This document shows positions 56,696 to 64,000 of a DNA stretch of 64,000 nt, in pieces. The notes below the pieces were generated by a model. It saw nothing but the letters and a program-made list of their open reading frames with translations, was not told the DNA's origin and did not search any database. The position numbers were made by a program, and so were the translations under genes. How positions within the stretch are numbered: the stretch's first letter is position 1; each line of letters begins with the position of its first letter. This stretch comes from an uncultured Pelagibacteraceae bacterium (GTDB lineage Bacteria; Pseudomonadota; Alphaproteobacteria; Pelagibacterales; Pelagibacteraceae), in assembly GCA_902571955.1 (NCBI GenBank), contig CACGDZ010000002.1, positions 1 to 64,000 of the forward strand, read 5' to 3'.

Positions 56696-57238
56696 ATGAG
56701 AGCAGCAAATTATTCATCAATGAAAATATTTAATGAGGATCAAGTTAAAGAAATTAACACAGTTATTAAATCAAATTTTGTAGAGGGAAAAGATGATTTT
56801 GCTTCAGACTCTCACAAAACATCTGATGTAAAATTTGTATATTTAGGAAAAATTCAAAAATATATTTTTCCATTTATAGATTTTTGTCAAACAGCAAATA
56901 ACAATTTTTTTGGTTTTGACCTTCATTCTTTAACATCTTTAAAAAAATTAAATTATAATATTTATGACGAAGGTACTGAATATAGTTGGCATATAGATGC
57001 TGTCCCTAGAGATCCTGTTAGAGATATCAAGCTGACCGCTTTATTAAATTTATCTGAAGAGTCCTATGAAGGTGGTGAATTAGTTTTATTTAGAGCTAAT
57101 GAAATAGTTTGTAATGAATTTAATAAACCAGGAAGCGCAATTATATTTCCATCATTTATAAATCATAAAGTTAATAAAATAACATCAGGTAAACGTCATA
57201 CTTTGGCAATTTGGCTTTCAGGTCCAAAATTCAGATAA
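56696..57238 (+). CDS. 2-oxoglutarate/Fe(II)-dependent oxygenase (PKHD-type)
   Basis: The 180-aa protein has the double-stranded beta-helix facial triad: EYSWHIDAVPRD (His-x-Asp) and a distal His in SFINHKVNKITSGKRHTLAIW, where the following Arg binds 2-oxoglutarate. LTALLNLSEESYEGGELVLF is typical of the PKHD/prolyl-4-hydroxylase-like family. Substrate unknown. ATG 56696 (MRAANYSS) is chosen over TTG 56678. The stop is four bases before that of tsaD on the other strand. Confidence 0.88.
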   Translation: MRAANYSSMKIFNEDQVKEINTVIKSNFVEGKDDFASDSHKTSDVKFVYLGKIQKYIFPFIDFCQTANNNFFGFDLHSLTSLKKLNYNIYDEGTEYSWHIDAVPRDPVRDIKLTALLNLSEESYEGGELVLFRANEIVCNEFNKPGSAIIFPSFINHKVNKITSGKRHTLAIWLSGPKFR

Positions 57239-57242
57239 CAAT

Positions 57243-58316
57243 TTAAATTTTTACTCCAGCACCTTTGAGAAAAGCTGCATCTTCATCTAAAGGCCATCTA
57301 GGTTTCGCTGGATAATCTAAATTATTAAATTGTTTTATTTTAAATTTTTCCAAACCTACCATTGCAATCATAGCTGCATTATCTCCACAGAACTCTACTG
57401 GTGGAAAAATACTTTTGTAATTATTTTCTTCACATAGATTGATTAACTTAGACCTAATTTTTTTATTTGCTGCAACACCACCTGCGACTACAAAGGTTTT
57501 TTCTTTAAGTTTATTTATTTTTTCAAACTCAGTGAAAGCGATTTTCGTTTTTTTATATAAAATTTGTTCAATTGTATTTTGAAAAGATGCTGCAAGATCA
57601 TATTTATCTTGTTCTGATTTAATTGATTTACTTATCTTCAACACTGCAGTTTTTAGACCTGCAAAAGAAAGATTGCATCCTCCTTTGCTGAAAATTGGTT
57701 TTGGTAAATCATATTTTTCCGGATCACCTTTTTTAGCTAAAATTTCTATTTGAGGTCCTCCTGGAAATTCTATCCCTAAAAGCTTTGCTGTTTTATCAAA
57801 CGCCTCACCTAATGCATCATCAATAGTTGTTCCTAATCTTTTATATTTACCAAGGTTCTGAACACTCAAATATTGTGAATGCCCACCTGAAATTAAAAGA
57901 AGTAAATATGGATAATCTAAATTTGTATTTAGTTTTGGACTTAAAGCATGTCCCTCTAAATGATTAACAGCAATAAAAGGTTTATTCATTGCTTTTGCGA
58001 AAGCTTTACCAAAACTTAACCCAACTGATAAACAAACAATTAATCCAGGACCAGCAGTAGAAGCAACCGCATCTATTTCTTCAATTTTTCTTCCACTTTC
58101 ATTAATAGCTTTTTTGACAATCCAATCAATTTTTTCAATGTGTGAACGTGCTGCTAGTTCAGGAACTACACCACCAAACTCCCTATGAACCTCCACTTGG
58201 CTAGAAACAATGTTGGATAAAACTACTGGGAATCCCTCTTCATTTTCAGTTATTAAAGAAGCTGCTGTTTCATCACAACTAGACTCTATTCCAAGAATTA
58301 TGGGTTTTTTGCTCAT
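57243..58316 (-). CDS. tsaD: tRNA threonylcarbamoyladenosine transferase TsaD
   Basis: TsaD transfers the threonylcarbamoyl group to A37 of ANN-reading tRNAs. It has 357 aa. ILGIESSCDETAASLI is the N-terminal ASKHA motif, VNHLEGHALSP holds the metal-binding His pair, LLISGGHSQYL and GEAFDKTAKLLG follow, and FCGDNAAMIAM closes. It is divergent from hemC with about 54 bp between, the usual alphaproteobacterial arrangement. Confidence 0.98.
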   Translation of the reverse strand: MSKKPIILGIESSCDETAASLITENEEGFPVVLSNIVSSQVEVHREFGGVVPELAARSHIEKIDWIVKKAINESGRKIEEIDAVASTAGPGLIVCLSVGLSFGKAFAKAMNKPFIAVNHLEGHALSPKLNTNLDYPYLLLLISGGHSQYLSVQNLGKYKRLGTTIDDALGEAFDKTAKLLGIEFPGGPQIEILAKKGDPEKYDLPKPIFSKGGCNLSFAGLKTAVLKISKSIKSEQDKYDLAASFQNTIEQILYKKTKIAFTEFEKINKLKEKTFVVAGGVAANKKIRSKLINLCEENNYKSIFPPVEFCGDNAAMIAMVGLEKFKIKQFNNLDYPAKPRWPLDEDAAFLKGAGVKI

Positions 58317-58370
58317 TCAAATAGTTTTTAATAACTGTACAATCTTTATACAAGTAAGAAATAATTTTTT

Positions 58371-59288
58371 ATGAGAAAAAAAATAATAATTGGATCTAGG
58401 GGTAGCAAGCTTGCCTTACTTTATGCTCAACAAGCTAAAGATAAGATTATTGAAAATACCGACCTTGGTAATGAAGATATTTTAATTAAATCAATTACAA
58501 CTAAAGGTGACGAAGTACAGGATATAAGATTATCTGAGCTTGGTGGCAAAGGTTTGTTTTCTAGTAATATTGAAAAAGAACTTGAGTTTAAAAATATTGA
58601 TATTGCAGTCCATGCACTGAAAGATATGCCTGCTAATGAGACAAAAGGACTAACAACAGACTCTTTCCTTGAAAGAAATGACCCTAGAGAGATTTTAATT
58701 ACAAGGAACAAAAAAAAACTTAAAGACTTAGATCAAAAGTCAATTGTTGGTACCTCATCATACAGAAGAGAGTTTCAAATAAAAAAAATTAGACAAGATT
58801 TGAACTGTAAACTAATTAGAGGAAATGTAGATACAAGAATTAGAAAATTGAATGAAGGGATCTATGATGCAATTATCTTGTCTTATGCTGGTATCAAATT
58901 TTTAAAATTTGAAAGCGAAATCTCTGAAATATTTTCAGCTGAAGAAATAATTCCTAGTGCTGGACAAGGCATAATTGCTCTTCAGTGCAGGGAGAATGAT
59001 GATGAGACAATTTCTATTTTAAATAAAATTAATCATGAGGAAACATATAAAAGAGCTCACCTTGAGAGAAATATTTTAAAAGTTTTAGATGGAGATTGTG
59101 AAACAGCAATCGGTGCTCATGCAGTGGTTGATGGAGATAAGATTATAGTGGAGGCTGAACTTTTTTCTTTAGATGGTAAACAAAGGTTTTATGAAAAAAG
59201 AGTTGGCAATTTGAATGAGTTTAAAGAAATTGGTAAAGAGATTGGAATATTTTTAAAAACAAAATCAAATAATTCATATAAAAGATAA
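58371..59288 (+). CDS. hemC: Hydroxymethylbilane synthase (porphobilinogen deaminase)
   Basis: HemC polymerises four porphobilinogens. It has 305 aa. GSRGSKLALLYAQQ, the DIAVHALKDMPA loop with the catalytic Asp, RRREFQ-like SSYRREFQIK, and the cofactor Cys in VLDGDCETAIGAHA are all present. hemD follows after one base, so both steps to uroporphyrinogen III are coupled; the next step, hemE, is at 27.5 kb. Confidence 0.98.
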   Translation: MRKKIIIGSRGSKLALLYAQQAKDKIIENTDLGNEDILIKSITTKGDEVQDIRLSELGGKGLFSSNIEKELEFKNIDIAVHALKDMPANETKGLTTDSFLERNDPREILITRNKKKLKDLDQKSIVGTSSYRREFQIKKIRQDLNCKLIRGNVDTRIRKLNEGIYDAIILSYAGIKFLKFESEISEIFSAEEIIPSAGQGIIALQCRENDDETISILNKINHEETYKRAHLERNILKVLDGDCETAIGAHAVVDGDKIIVEAELFSLDGKQRFYEKRVGNLNEFKEIGKEIGIFLKTKSNNSYKR

Positions 59289-59289
59289 T

Positions 59290-59988
59290 ATGCATATTTT
59301 GTTAACTAGACCTCTGGAGGATTGTTCTGAAATGATTTTTAAATTTCAATCATTAGGACATCAAGTTTCTCATCTTCCATTAATAAGAATTGAAAAGGTT
59401 AATTATGAAGAAATTAACTTTTCTGAATATGGTGGAATTGTTTTTACTAGTGCAAATGCAGTAAAATTTTTAAACACAGTAAAATTAGATAAAAATATTA
59501 AATGCTTTTGTGTTGGAAACGCTACAGAAAACAAAGCAAGAAGTGTTGGTTTTCAAAATACAATTGCGGCTGAAGGAAATGTTACAAACTTAAAGGAGTT
59601 AATTATACAAAGTTATGAGTCCAAAAATAAAGAATTACTCTATGTTAGTGGTGAAACAATATCGGTTGATTTAGATCAACAGTTATTAAGCGAAGGTTTT
59701 AAGGTAAAAAGAATTATTAATTATAGAGTAGATCATAATCAAAAATTTGATGAGAAATTTGTTAATGAATTAAAATTAAATATGCCTGATATGGTCTATG
59801 TTTACTCTCAAAATAGTGCGACAAGTTTCTTAAATTTCATAAAGATTTACCAAACCGAAAATTTATGGATGAATACAAATTTAATGTGTATAGGCGAAAA
59901 AACCTCGTCAATACTGAACGAAATCAAATGGAAAAAGATTTTTCTTTTTAATCCTGGAGAAGAAGAGTTTTTGTTATATAAAATTTAA
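59290..59988 (+). CDS. hemD: Uroporphyrinogen-III synthase
   Basis: HemD cyclises hydroxymethylbilane with inversion of ring D. It has 232 aa. HILLTRPLEDCSEM at the start, GGIVFTSANAVKFL, LLYVSGETIS and MVYVYSQNSATSFL are the diagnostic blocks of this poorly conserved family. The context after hemC supports it. mscS starts two bases after its stop. Confidence 0.9.
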   Translation: MHILLTRPLEDCSEMIFKFQSLGHQVSHLPLIRIEKVNYEEINFSEYGGIVFTSANAVKFLNTVKLDKNIKCFCVGNATENKARSVGFQNTIAAEGNVTNLKELIIQSYESKNKELLYVSGETISVDLDQQLLSEGFKVKRIINYRVDHNQKFDEKFVNELKLNMPDMVYVYSQNSATSFLNFIKIYQTENLWMNTNLMCIGEKTSSILNEIKWKKIFLFNPGEEEFLLYKI

Positions 59989-59990
59989 AA

Positions 59991-61076
59991 ATGGAATTAA
60001 TTAATAATTTTTCGGAAATATTTTTATCAGTATGGAATAAAGGAATTTTTGGTGTTGATATCTTTCAAATCTTAATTGGTATTGGAATATTTTTACTATT
60101 CTTAATTTTTAGAGGTCTAATAAGCAAATTAGTTATTAAAAAATTAGAAATTATCTCGAAAAGAACAACGAATAAATTAGATGATACTTTTGTTCAATCA
60201 CTTGTAGGTCCAGCAAGATTTTTACCAATTGTATTAGGATTTTTTATTGCAAGCTACTACATGACTTTCTCACTTGAAGGAAGAGAAGTGGTAGATACAA
60301 TTAATAGAACGTTGATCACTATTTTAATTTTTTGGGTAATTCACCAAATCATAGAACCAATCTCATATATACTAAGTGGATTAGATAAATTATTAACAAG
60401 AGAACTTATTGGCTGGATAATTAAATCGCTAAAAATTTTAATTTTTATTTTAGGTTTAGCAGCAGTTTTAGAATTGTGGGGAATTAAAATAGGTCCAATC
60501 ATTGCAGGTCTAGGATTGTTTGGTGTTGCTGTAGCATTAGGGGCACAAGATTTATTCAAAAATTTAATATCAGGAATTTTAGTTTTAGTTGAAAAGAGAT
60601 TTAAAATTGGAGACTGGATAGCTGTCGAGGGTATTATTGAAGGTGTAGTAGAAAAGATTGGATTTAGATCAACAACAATTAGAAAGTTTGACAAATCTCT
60701 TGCTATTATTCCAAATTTTCAATTTGCCGAAAACGCAGTTGTAAATGTAAGTGAAACTTCAAATTGGTTAATCAGTTGGATTATTACACTTCAATACGAC
60801 ACTACGGTAGATCAGTTAAAAAAAATTAGAGATGAAATCGAAAGTCATATTAATTCAAGCGAAGATTATAATACCTCAATTGGTGTTGCGGTAAGAGTTG
60901 ATAAATTTTCTGACAGTTCAATAGATATGTATGTAAGATGCTTTACAAAAACAGGAAGTTGGAATAATTGGCTCAATGTAAAAGAAAGATTAGCAATTGC
61001 GATAAAGGAAATTGTAGAAAAAAATGGTGCTTCATTTGCTTTCCCAAGTCAGTCGATTTACGTTGAGAAAAAATGA
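59991..61076 (+). CDS. mscS: MscS-family small-conductance mechanosensitive channel
   Basis: The 361-aa protein has an extra pair of N-terminal helices before the MscS core. The pore helix reads GPIIAGLGLFGVAVALGAQ (Gly/Ala rich), followed by DLFKNLISGILVLVEKRFKIGDWI, the MscS beta-domain entry, and a C-terminal mixed domain. It relieves osmotic downshock. Its TGA overlaps the yggT ATG (ATGA). Confidence 0.95.
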   Translation: MELINNFSEIFLSVWNKGIFGVDIFQILIGIGIFLLFLIFRGLISKLVIKKLEIISKRTTNKLDDTFVQSLVGPARFLPIVLGFFIASYYMTFSLEGREVVDTINRTLITILIFWVIHQIIEPISYILSGLDKLLTRELIGWIIKSLKILIFILGLAAVLELWGIKIGPIIAGLGLFGVAVALGAQDLFKNLISGILVLVEKRFKIGDWIAVEGIIEGVVEKIGFRSTTIRKFDKSLAIIPNFQFAENAVVNVSETSNWLISWIITLQYDTTVDQLKKIRDEIESHINSSEDYNTSIGVAVRVDKFSDSSIDMYVRCFTKTGSWNNWLNVKERLAIAIKEIVEKNGASFAFPSQSIYVEKK

Positions 61077-61363
61077 TAGCTATTTTTTATTTAGTTTTAC
61101 AAATTTTAAAATTGTATTCTTACGTTGTAATAGCCAATGTTATTGTAAGTTGGTTAATAGCTTTTAACGTTCTTAATACTCAAAATAGGTTTGTGTATGC
61201 AATTTTAGAGTTGAGTTACAAATTAACCGAGCCTTTCCTGAATAAAATAAGACGTTTTTTGCCAAATTTAGGTTCACTAGATATTTCTCCAATCATTCTT
61301 CTTTTATTGATTTGGTTTATCGAAATGTGTATGAAGCTGTACATCGCACCAATGATTTTTTAA
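61073..61363 (+). CDS. yggT: YggT family membrane protein
   Basis: The 96-aa protein has two membrane helices. LQILKLYSYVVIANVIVSWL, then SYKLTEPFLNKIRRFLP (linker) and LDISPIILLLLIWFIEM match the YGGT motif layout (SW...YxxTEPxLxPIRRxLP). Function is not settled; links to osmoadaptation or division have been proposed in other bacteria. It is coupled to mscS and followed by folD. Confidence 0.92.
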   Translation: MIAIFYLVLQILKLYSYVVIANVIVSWLIAFNVLNTQNRFVYAILELSYKLTEPFLNKIRRFLPNLGSLDISPIILLLLIWFIEMCMKLYIAPMIF

Positions 61364-61372
61364 GAGAGAAAT

Positions 61373-62218
61373 ATGATTTTAATTGATGGAAAAAAAGCAG
61401 CCGCAGAATTAAGAGCAGAGTTAAAGGAAGAAGTTGCAGAGTTAAAATCAAAACATAATAAAGTACCAGGTTTAACAGTAATACTGATTGGTGATTTAAC
61501 ACCTAGTCAAATTTATGTAAGAAATAAAGAGAAGTCAGCAAATGAGGTAGGATTAAAATCTGAAGTAATTAAATATCCGGACTCAGTTGAAGAAAAGACT
61601 GTGCTGGAAAAAATTCAAGAACTAAACAGTGATGAAACTGTTTCAGGAATTTTAGTTCAACTTCCTTTACCTAAGCATATTGATAAGCAGAAGGTTATAG
61701 AAGCTATTGATCCTTCAAAAGACGTAGATGGATTTCATCCAATGAATGTAGGCAATCTCTCATCTGGTTATGAAAGTTCGATACCTTGTACTCCGCTTGG
61801 ATGTTATTTGTTGATAAAAAAAATTGAACCTAATTTAAGTGGTAAGAAAGCTGTGGTTGTGGGTAGATCAAATTTAAATGGTAAACCAATGACACAACTT
61901 CTTTTAAAAGAAAATTGCACAGTAACTATAACTCATTCAAAAACTAAAGATTTAAAAGCGGAATGTTTAGAGGCAGATATAATTATTGCAGCTGTAGGTA
62001 TACCCGAACTTGTTAGGGGAGATTGGGTCAAAAAAGATGCTATAGTTATCGATGTTGGTATAAATAAAACTGACAATGGTATAGTTGGTGATGTTCATTT
62101 TGATGAAGTTTCAAAAAATGCAAAAGCACTTACACCTGTTCCAGGTGGAGTTGGACCTATGACTATTGCTTGTTTACTTAAAAATACCATAGACTGTTTC
62201 AAAAGATCGCAAATTTAA
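61373..62218 (+). CDS. folD: Methylenetetrahydrofolate dehydrogenase/methenyltetrahydrofolate cyclohydrolase
   Basis: FolD interconverts one-carbon folates with NADP. It has 281 aa. PGLTVILIGDLTPSQIYVRNK includes the Tyr/Lys catalytic region, GILVQLPLPKHID and DVDGFHPMNVG follow, VVVGRSNLNGKPM is the nucleotide loop, and PVPGGVGPMTIACLL closes. A weak AGAGAG site precedes the ATG. Folate one-carbon flow is central in SAR11 (known), so this is expected. Confidence 0.98.
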   Translation: MILIDGKKAAAELRAELKEEVAELKSKHNKVPGLTVILIGDLTPSQIYVRNKEKSANEVGLKSEVIKYPDSVEEKTVLEKIQELNSDETVSGILVQLPLPKHIDKQKVIEAIDPSKDVDGFHPMNVGNLSSGYESSIPCTPLGCYLLIKKIEPNLSGKKAVVVGRSNLNGKPMTQLLLKENCTVTITHSKTKDLKAECLEADIIIAAVGIPELVRGDWVKKDAIVIDVGINKTDNGIVGDVHFDEVSKNAKALTPVPGGVGPMTIACLLKNTIDCFKRSQI

Positions 62219-62256
62219 TAATTAAACCCAAAGCTGTAATCTGTTAATTTATTAGG

Positions 62257-62460
62257 ATGAAAAGACCTAAGCGACCTTACAGATTTGGTATAATTTTTTT
62301 ACTTCTTACTGTTCCACCAATTGGAGCCACACAGCTAGGTTGGTATTTGCATGACATGCAAACTGGTTTTGATTATGGTATGATTGTAGGTACAATATCA
62401 GTGATTTATGCTGCATATTTGATGTATGAAAAAAACTGGCGTGAAGAAGATGAAGATTAA
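62257..62460 (+). CDS. Small membrane protein, unknown function (67 aa)
   Basis: The protein has a basic start (MKRPKRPYRF) and two membrane helices (GIIFLLLTVPPIGATQLGWY and YGMIVGTISVIYAAYLMYE), with an acidic C-terminal tail WREEDED. I do not recognise a family. It precedes a second small membrane protein by three bases, so the two are likely co-transcribed. The lack of shadowing by another frame and the clear two-helix pattern support coding. Confidence 0.7.
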   Translation: MKRPKRPYRFGIIFLLLTVPPIGATQLGWYLHDMQTGFDYGMIVGTISVIYAAYLMYEKNWREEDED

Positions 62461-62463
62461 ATC

Positions 62464-62757
62464 ATGGAAAAAATAATTTTTTTTGGATTGGTTATTCCTA
62501 TTATGGCTTATGTTTTATATTTAGGTGGAATGGCAATAATGAATGGTTTTAAATCTAAGGAAGCTAATAGAGCTGAGAAGGAGCAATCTGAAAGCGTGAC
62601 TGATGAGATAAGTGAGACTGATGAGATAAGCGAGACTGCTTCCGAACAAACTAACAATCTAAGTGATGAACTTAGCAAATTAAATGATTTAAAAGAAAAA
62701 GGAATTATTTCTCAAGAAGAATTTGAAAAGGCGAAAAATAAACTATTAAATAATTAA
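62464..62757 (+). CDS. Membrane-anchored SHOCT-domain protein (97 aa)
   Basis: An N-terminal membrane helix (IIFFGLVIPIMAYVLYLGGM) is followed by an acidic, repeat-containing linker (TDEISE twice) and a C-terminal SHOCT motif LSKLNDLKEKGIISQEEFEK, a short oligomerisation-type domain. The linker is encoded by an 18-bp tandem repeat. Function is unknown. It is followed after 11 bases by the hydrolase. Confidence 0.78.
   Translation: MEKIIFFGLVIPIMAYVLYLGGMAIMNGFKSKEANRAEKEQSESVTDEISETDEISETASEQTNNLSDELSKLNDLKEKGIISQEEFEKAKNKLLNN
62599..62634 (+). repeat. Two-copy 18-bp tandem repeat in the SHOCT gene
   Basis: ACTGATGAGATAAGTGAG (62599-62616) is repeated directly at 62617-62634 with a single T-to-C change. 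It encodes TDEISE twice, so it looks like a recent slip or expansion that keeps the frame. Confidence 0.9.
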
Positions 62758-62768
62758 ATAGTTTAATT

Positions 62769-63656
62769 ATGTTTAATGGTTTTAAAAAAAAATTTGTTAA
62801 GGTAAACAAGGGTAAAATATTTTGTAGATTTAAAGGTAATGGTCCTCCTTTATTGTTACTTCACGGATATCCACAATCACATGTAATGTGGCACAAGACT
62901 GCACCTGAACTCAGTAAATATTTCAGAGTAATAGTTGCTGACCTTAGAGGATATGGGGACAGTTTAGTTTTACCTGGTGGAATTAATCATAAAAATTATT
63001 CTAAAAGAGAAATGGCCAAAGATATGGTTCAACTAATGAGTAAATTAAATTTTAAAAAATTTTTCGTTGCAGGACATGATCGAGGTGGAAGAGTTGCTCA
63101 TCGTATGGCTAGGGATTATAGAAAAAAAATTTTGGCTTTAAGTGTATTAGATATTTGTCCTACGTTAGATATGTATGAACAAACTGATATGAAATTTGCA
63201 GAAGGATATTTTCATTGGTTTTATTTGATACAGCCTGCACCTTTACCAGAGAAAATGATAATGGCAGATCCTAAAAGATGGCTACATAGTCGATTTAATA
63301 GGTCATCCAAACGTGCGATTGAAATAGTTGAAGATGAATATTTTAGAGCCTTTAAACAAAATAAAAGAATTCATGCAACATGTGAAGATTATAGAGCTGC
63401 GGCGACTATAGACTTAGAGCACGATAAAAAAGATAGAAATAAAAAATTAAATATTCCTATCCAAGTTTTGTGGGGAAAAAAAGGAATAGTTGGAAAACAA
63501 TTTAATTCGATTAAAATTTGGCAAAAATATACAAATAAAAAAATCTATGGTGCAGAAATTAATTCAGATCATTTCATTCCTGAGGAAAGTCCTAAACAAA
63601 CTATATATCACCTAAAAAAATTTTTTCAAAATAATGTTAAAAATAATTCCAAATAA
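62769..63656 (+). CDS. Alpha/beta hydrolase, haloacetate (fluoroacetate) dehalogenase-like
   Basis: The 295-aa protein has LLLLHGYPQSHVMWHK, VADLRGYGDS, the nucleophile elbow AGHDRGGRVAHRMA (Asp about 104 with Arg 105 and Arg 108), and the block YFHWFYLIQPAPLPE with His 149 and Trp 150. These match the fluoroacetate dehalogenase layout (in Rhodopseudomonas Asp110, Arg111, Arg114, His155, Trp156) with the same spacing. A Tyr in CEDYRA and the catalytic His in SDHFIPEE are also present. Epoxide hydrolase is the alternative. The next gene starts inside its 3' end. Confidence 0.83.
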   Translation: MFNGFKKKFVKVNKGKIFCRFKGNGPPLLLLHGYPQSHVMWHKTAPELSKYFRVIVADLRGYGDSLVLPGGINHKNYSKREMAKDMVQLMSKLNFKKFFVAGHDRGGRVAHRMARDYRKKILALSVLDICPTLDMYEQTDMKFAEGYFHWFYLIQPAPLPEKMIMADPKRWLHSRFNRSSKRAIEIVEDEYFRAFKQNKRIHATCEDYRAAATIDLEHDKKDRNKKLNIPIQVLWGKKGIVGKQFNSIKIWQKYTNKKIYGAEINSDHFIPEESPKQTIYHLKKFFQNNVKNNSK

Positions 63657-64000
63657 AAAAAATATTGGAGCAGAAATAATTGTAAATTTAAAAGGTGTTT
63701 CAAATAAAGATATTTCAAAAATCAAAAAAGCACTGAATAAATATGGAATGTTATATTTTAAGGAACAAAAATTAACTTCTAAACTTTTCGTTAAGTTTGC
63801 AAAATATTTTGGAAATTTAGCCAACTATCCAAGACTAAAAGGTTTAAATAAAAAATTTCCTCAAATCACAGTGGTGCAAAGAAAATCAACTGATAAAGGA
63901 CCAAGTTTTGGTGAACAATTTCACACTGACTCGATTTATACAAAAAAGCCGCCAAGATTTACAATGTTACTTTCTAAACTTGTGCCAAAAAAAGGAAAAG
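63634..64000 (+). CDS. TauD/TfdA-family dioxygenase, 3' end cut by window edge
   Basis: From ATG 63634, overlapping the hydrolase end by 23 bases in another frame, a 122-codon partial frame runs off the window. GMLYFKEQKLTSKLFVKFAKYFG is the family-like N-terminus, and GEQFHTDSIYTKKPPRF carries the His-x-Asp iron ligands as in TauD. Substrate unknown (taurine, carnitine-like or other). The second His and the Arg lie beyond the edge. Confidence 0.8.
   Translation, partial: MLKIIPNKKNIGAEIIVNLKGVSNKDISKIKKALNKYGMLYFKEQKLTSKLFVKFAKYFGNLANYPRLKGLNKKFPQITVVQRKSTDKGPSFGEQFHTDSIYTKKPPRFTMLLSKLVPKKGK

Overview
The window looks like a piece of the chromosome of a SAR11-clade bacterium (Pelagibacterales, 'Candidatus Pelagibacter'-like Alphaproteobacteria). 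The reasons are very low GC (roughly 30% by eye), extreme packing (most gaps under 100 bp, many stop/start overlaps such as TAATG, ATGA and GTGA), Lys/Asn/Ile-rich proteins, and alphaproteobacterial gene order throughout (hslUV-hisBHAFE, mnmE-mnmG-rsmG-parA-parB, hemJ-hemH-hemE | ppsR-maf-aroE-coaE-dnaQ). I saw no insertion sequence, prophage, CRISPR array or integrase. No external search was run; family calls rest on motifs read from the translations.

Layout. 0-4.2 kb: end of rdgB, then grpE-dnaK-dnaJ. 4.2-7.4 kb: a sulfotransferase, dapB, nth and a PfkB-family sugar/nucleoside kinase. 7.4-9.8 kb: a 39-codon ArfA-like rescue factor overlapping an orphan OmpR-type regulator, a YkuD L,D-transpeptidase, the PLP-homeostasis protein YggS and a shrunken ThiE-like protein, closed by a GC-rich terminator. 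9.85-10.8 kb: a major porin. 11-15.6 kb: a DUF3576 lipoprotein, leuS, lptE, holA. 15.6-28.5 kb: an unbroken minus-strand block parB-parA-rsmG-mnmG-mnmE, two tandem SPINDLY/OGT-type glycosyltransferases, rho, hemJ, hemH, hemE. 28.5-28.77 kb: a 269-bp gap that is probably the chromosome replication origin. 28.77-39.1 kb: mainly plus-strand genes ppsR, maf, aroE, coaE, dnaQ, Tim44-like, Smr, hisBHAFE, with minus-strand secB/fxsA and hslUV. 39.1-51.2 kb: a 57-aa orphan ORF, HIT, GNAT, lolA, ftsK, a UbiH-like monooxygenase, a LON-domain protein, a second sulfotransferase, tRNA-Gly, an FkbM methyltransferase, phhB, purH, a heparinase-like protein, rpe, and a YggT-like protein. 51.2-56.2 kb: a two-subunit sodium:solute symporter, a conserved unknown and acs, plausibly an acetate or small-acid uptake and activation unit. 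56.2-64 kb: EVE protein, 2OG oxygenase, tsaD, hemC, hemD, mscS, yggT, folD, two small membrane proteins, a haloacetate-dehalogenase-like hydrolase and the start of a TauD-family dioxygenase.

The most informative structure is the origin region. The strand switch at 28.5/28.77 kb, the hemE | ppsR flanks known from Caulobacter and Rickettsia, three copies of an 8-mer DnaA-box core (TGTGAATA), and a perfect 16-bp parS palindrome about 11 kb away inside rsmG next to parAB together define an oriC-parS domain. Other points worth checking are the unlisted mini-genes (ArfA-like, 57-aa ORF), the lysine-rich repeat tail on acetyl-CoA synthetase, an EF-hand loop in the symporter, the tRNA-Gly/FkbM junction that would give a nearly leaderless mRNA, and an unusual Fe-S cysteine spacing in endonuclease III.
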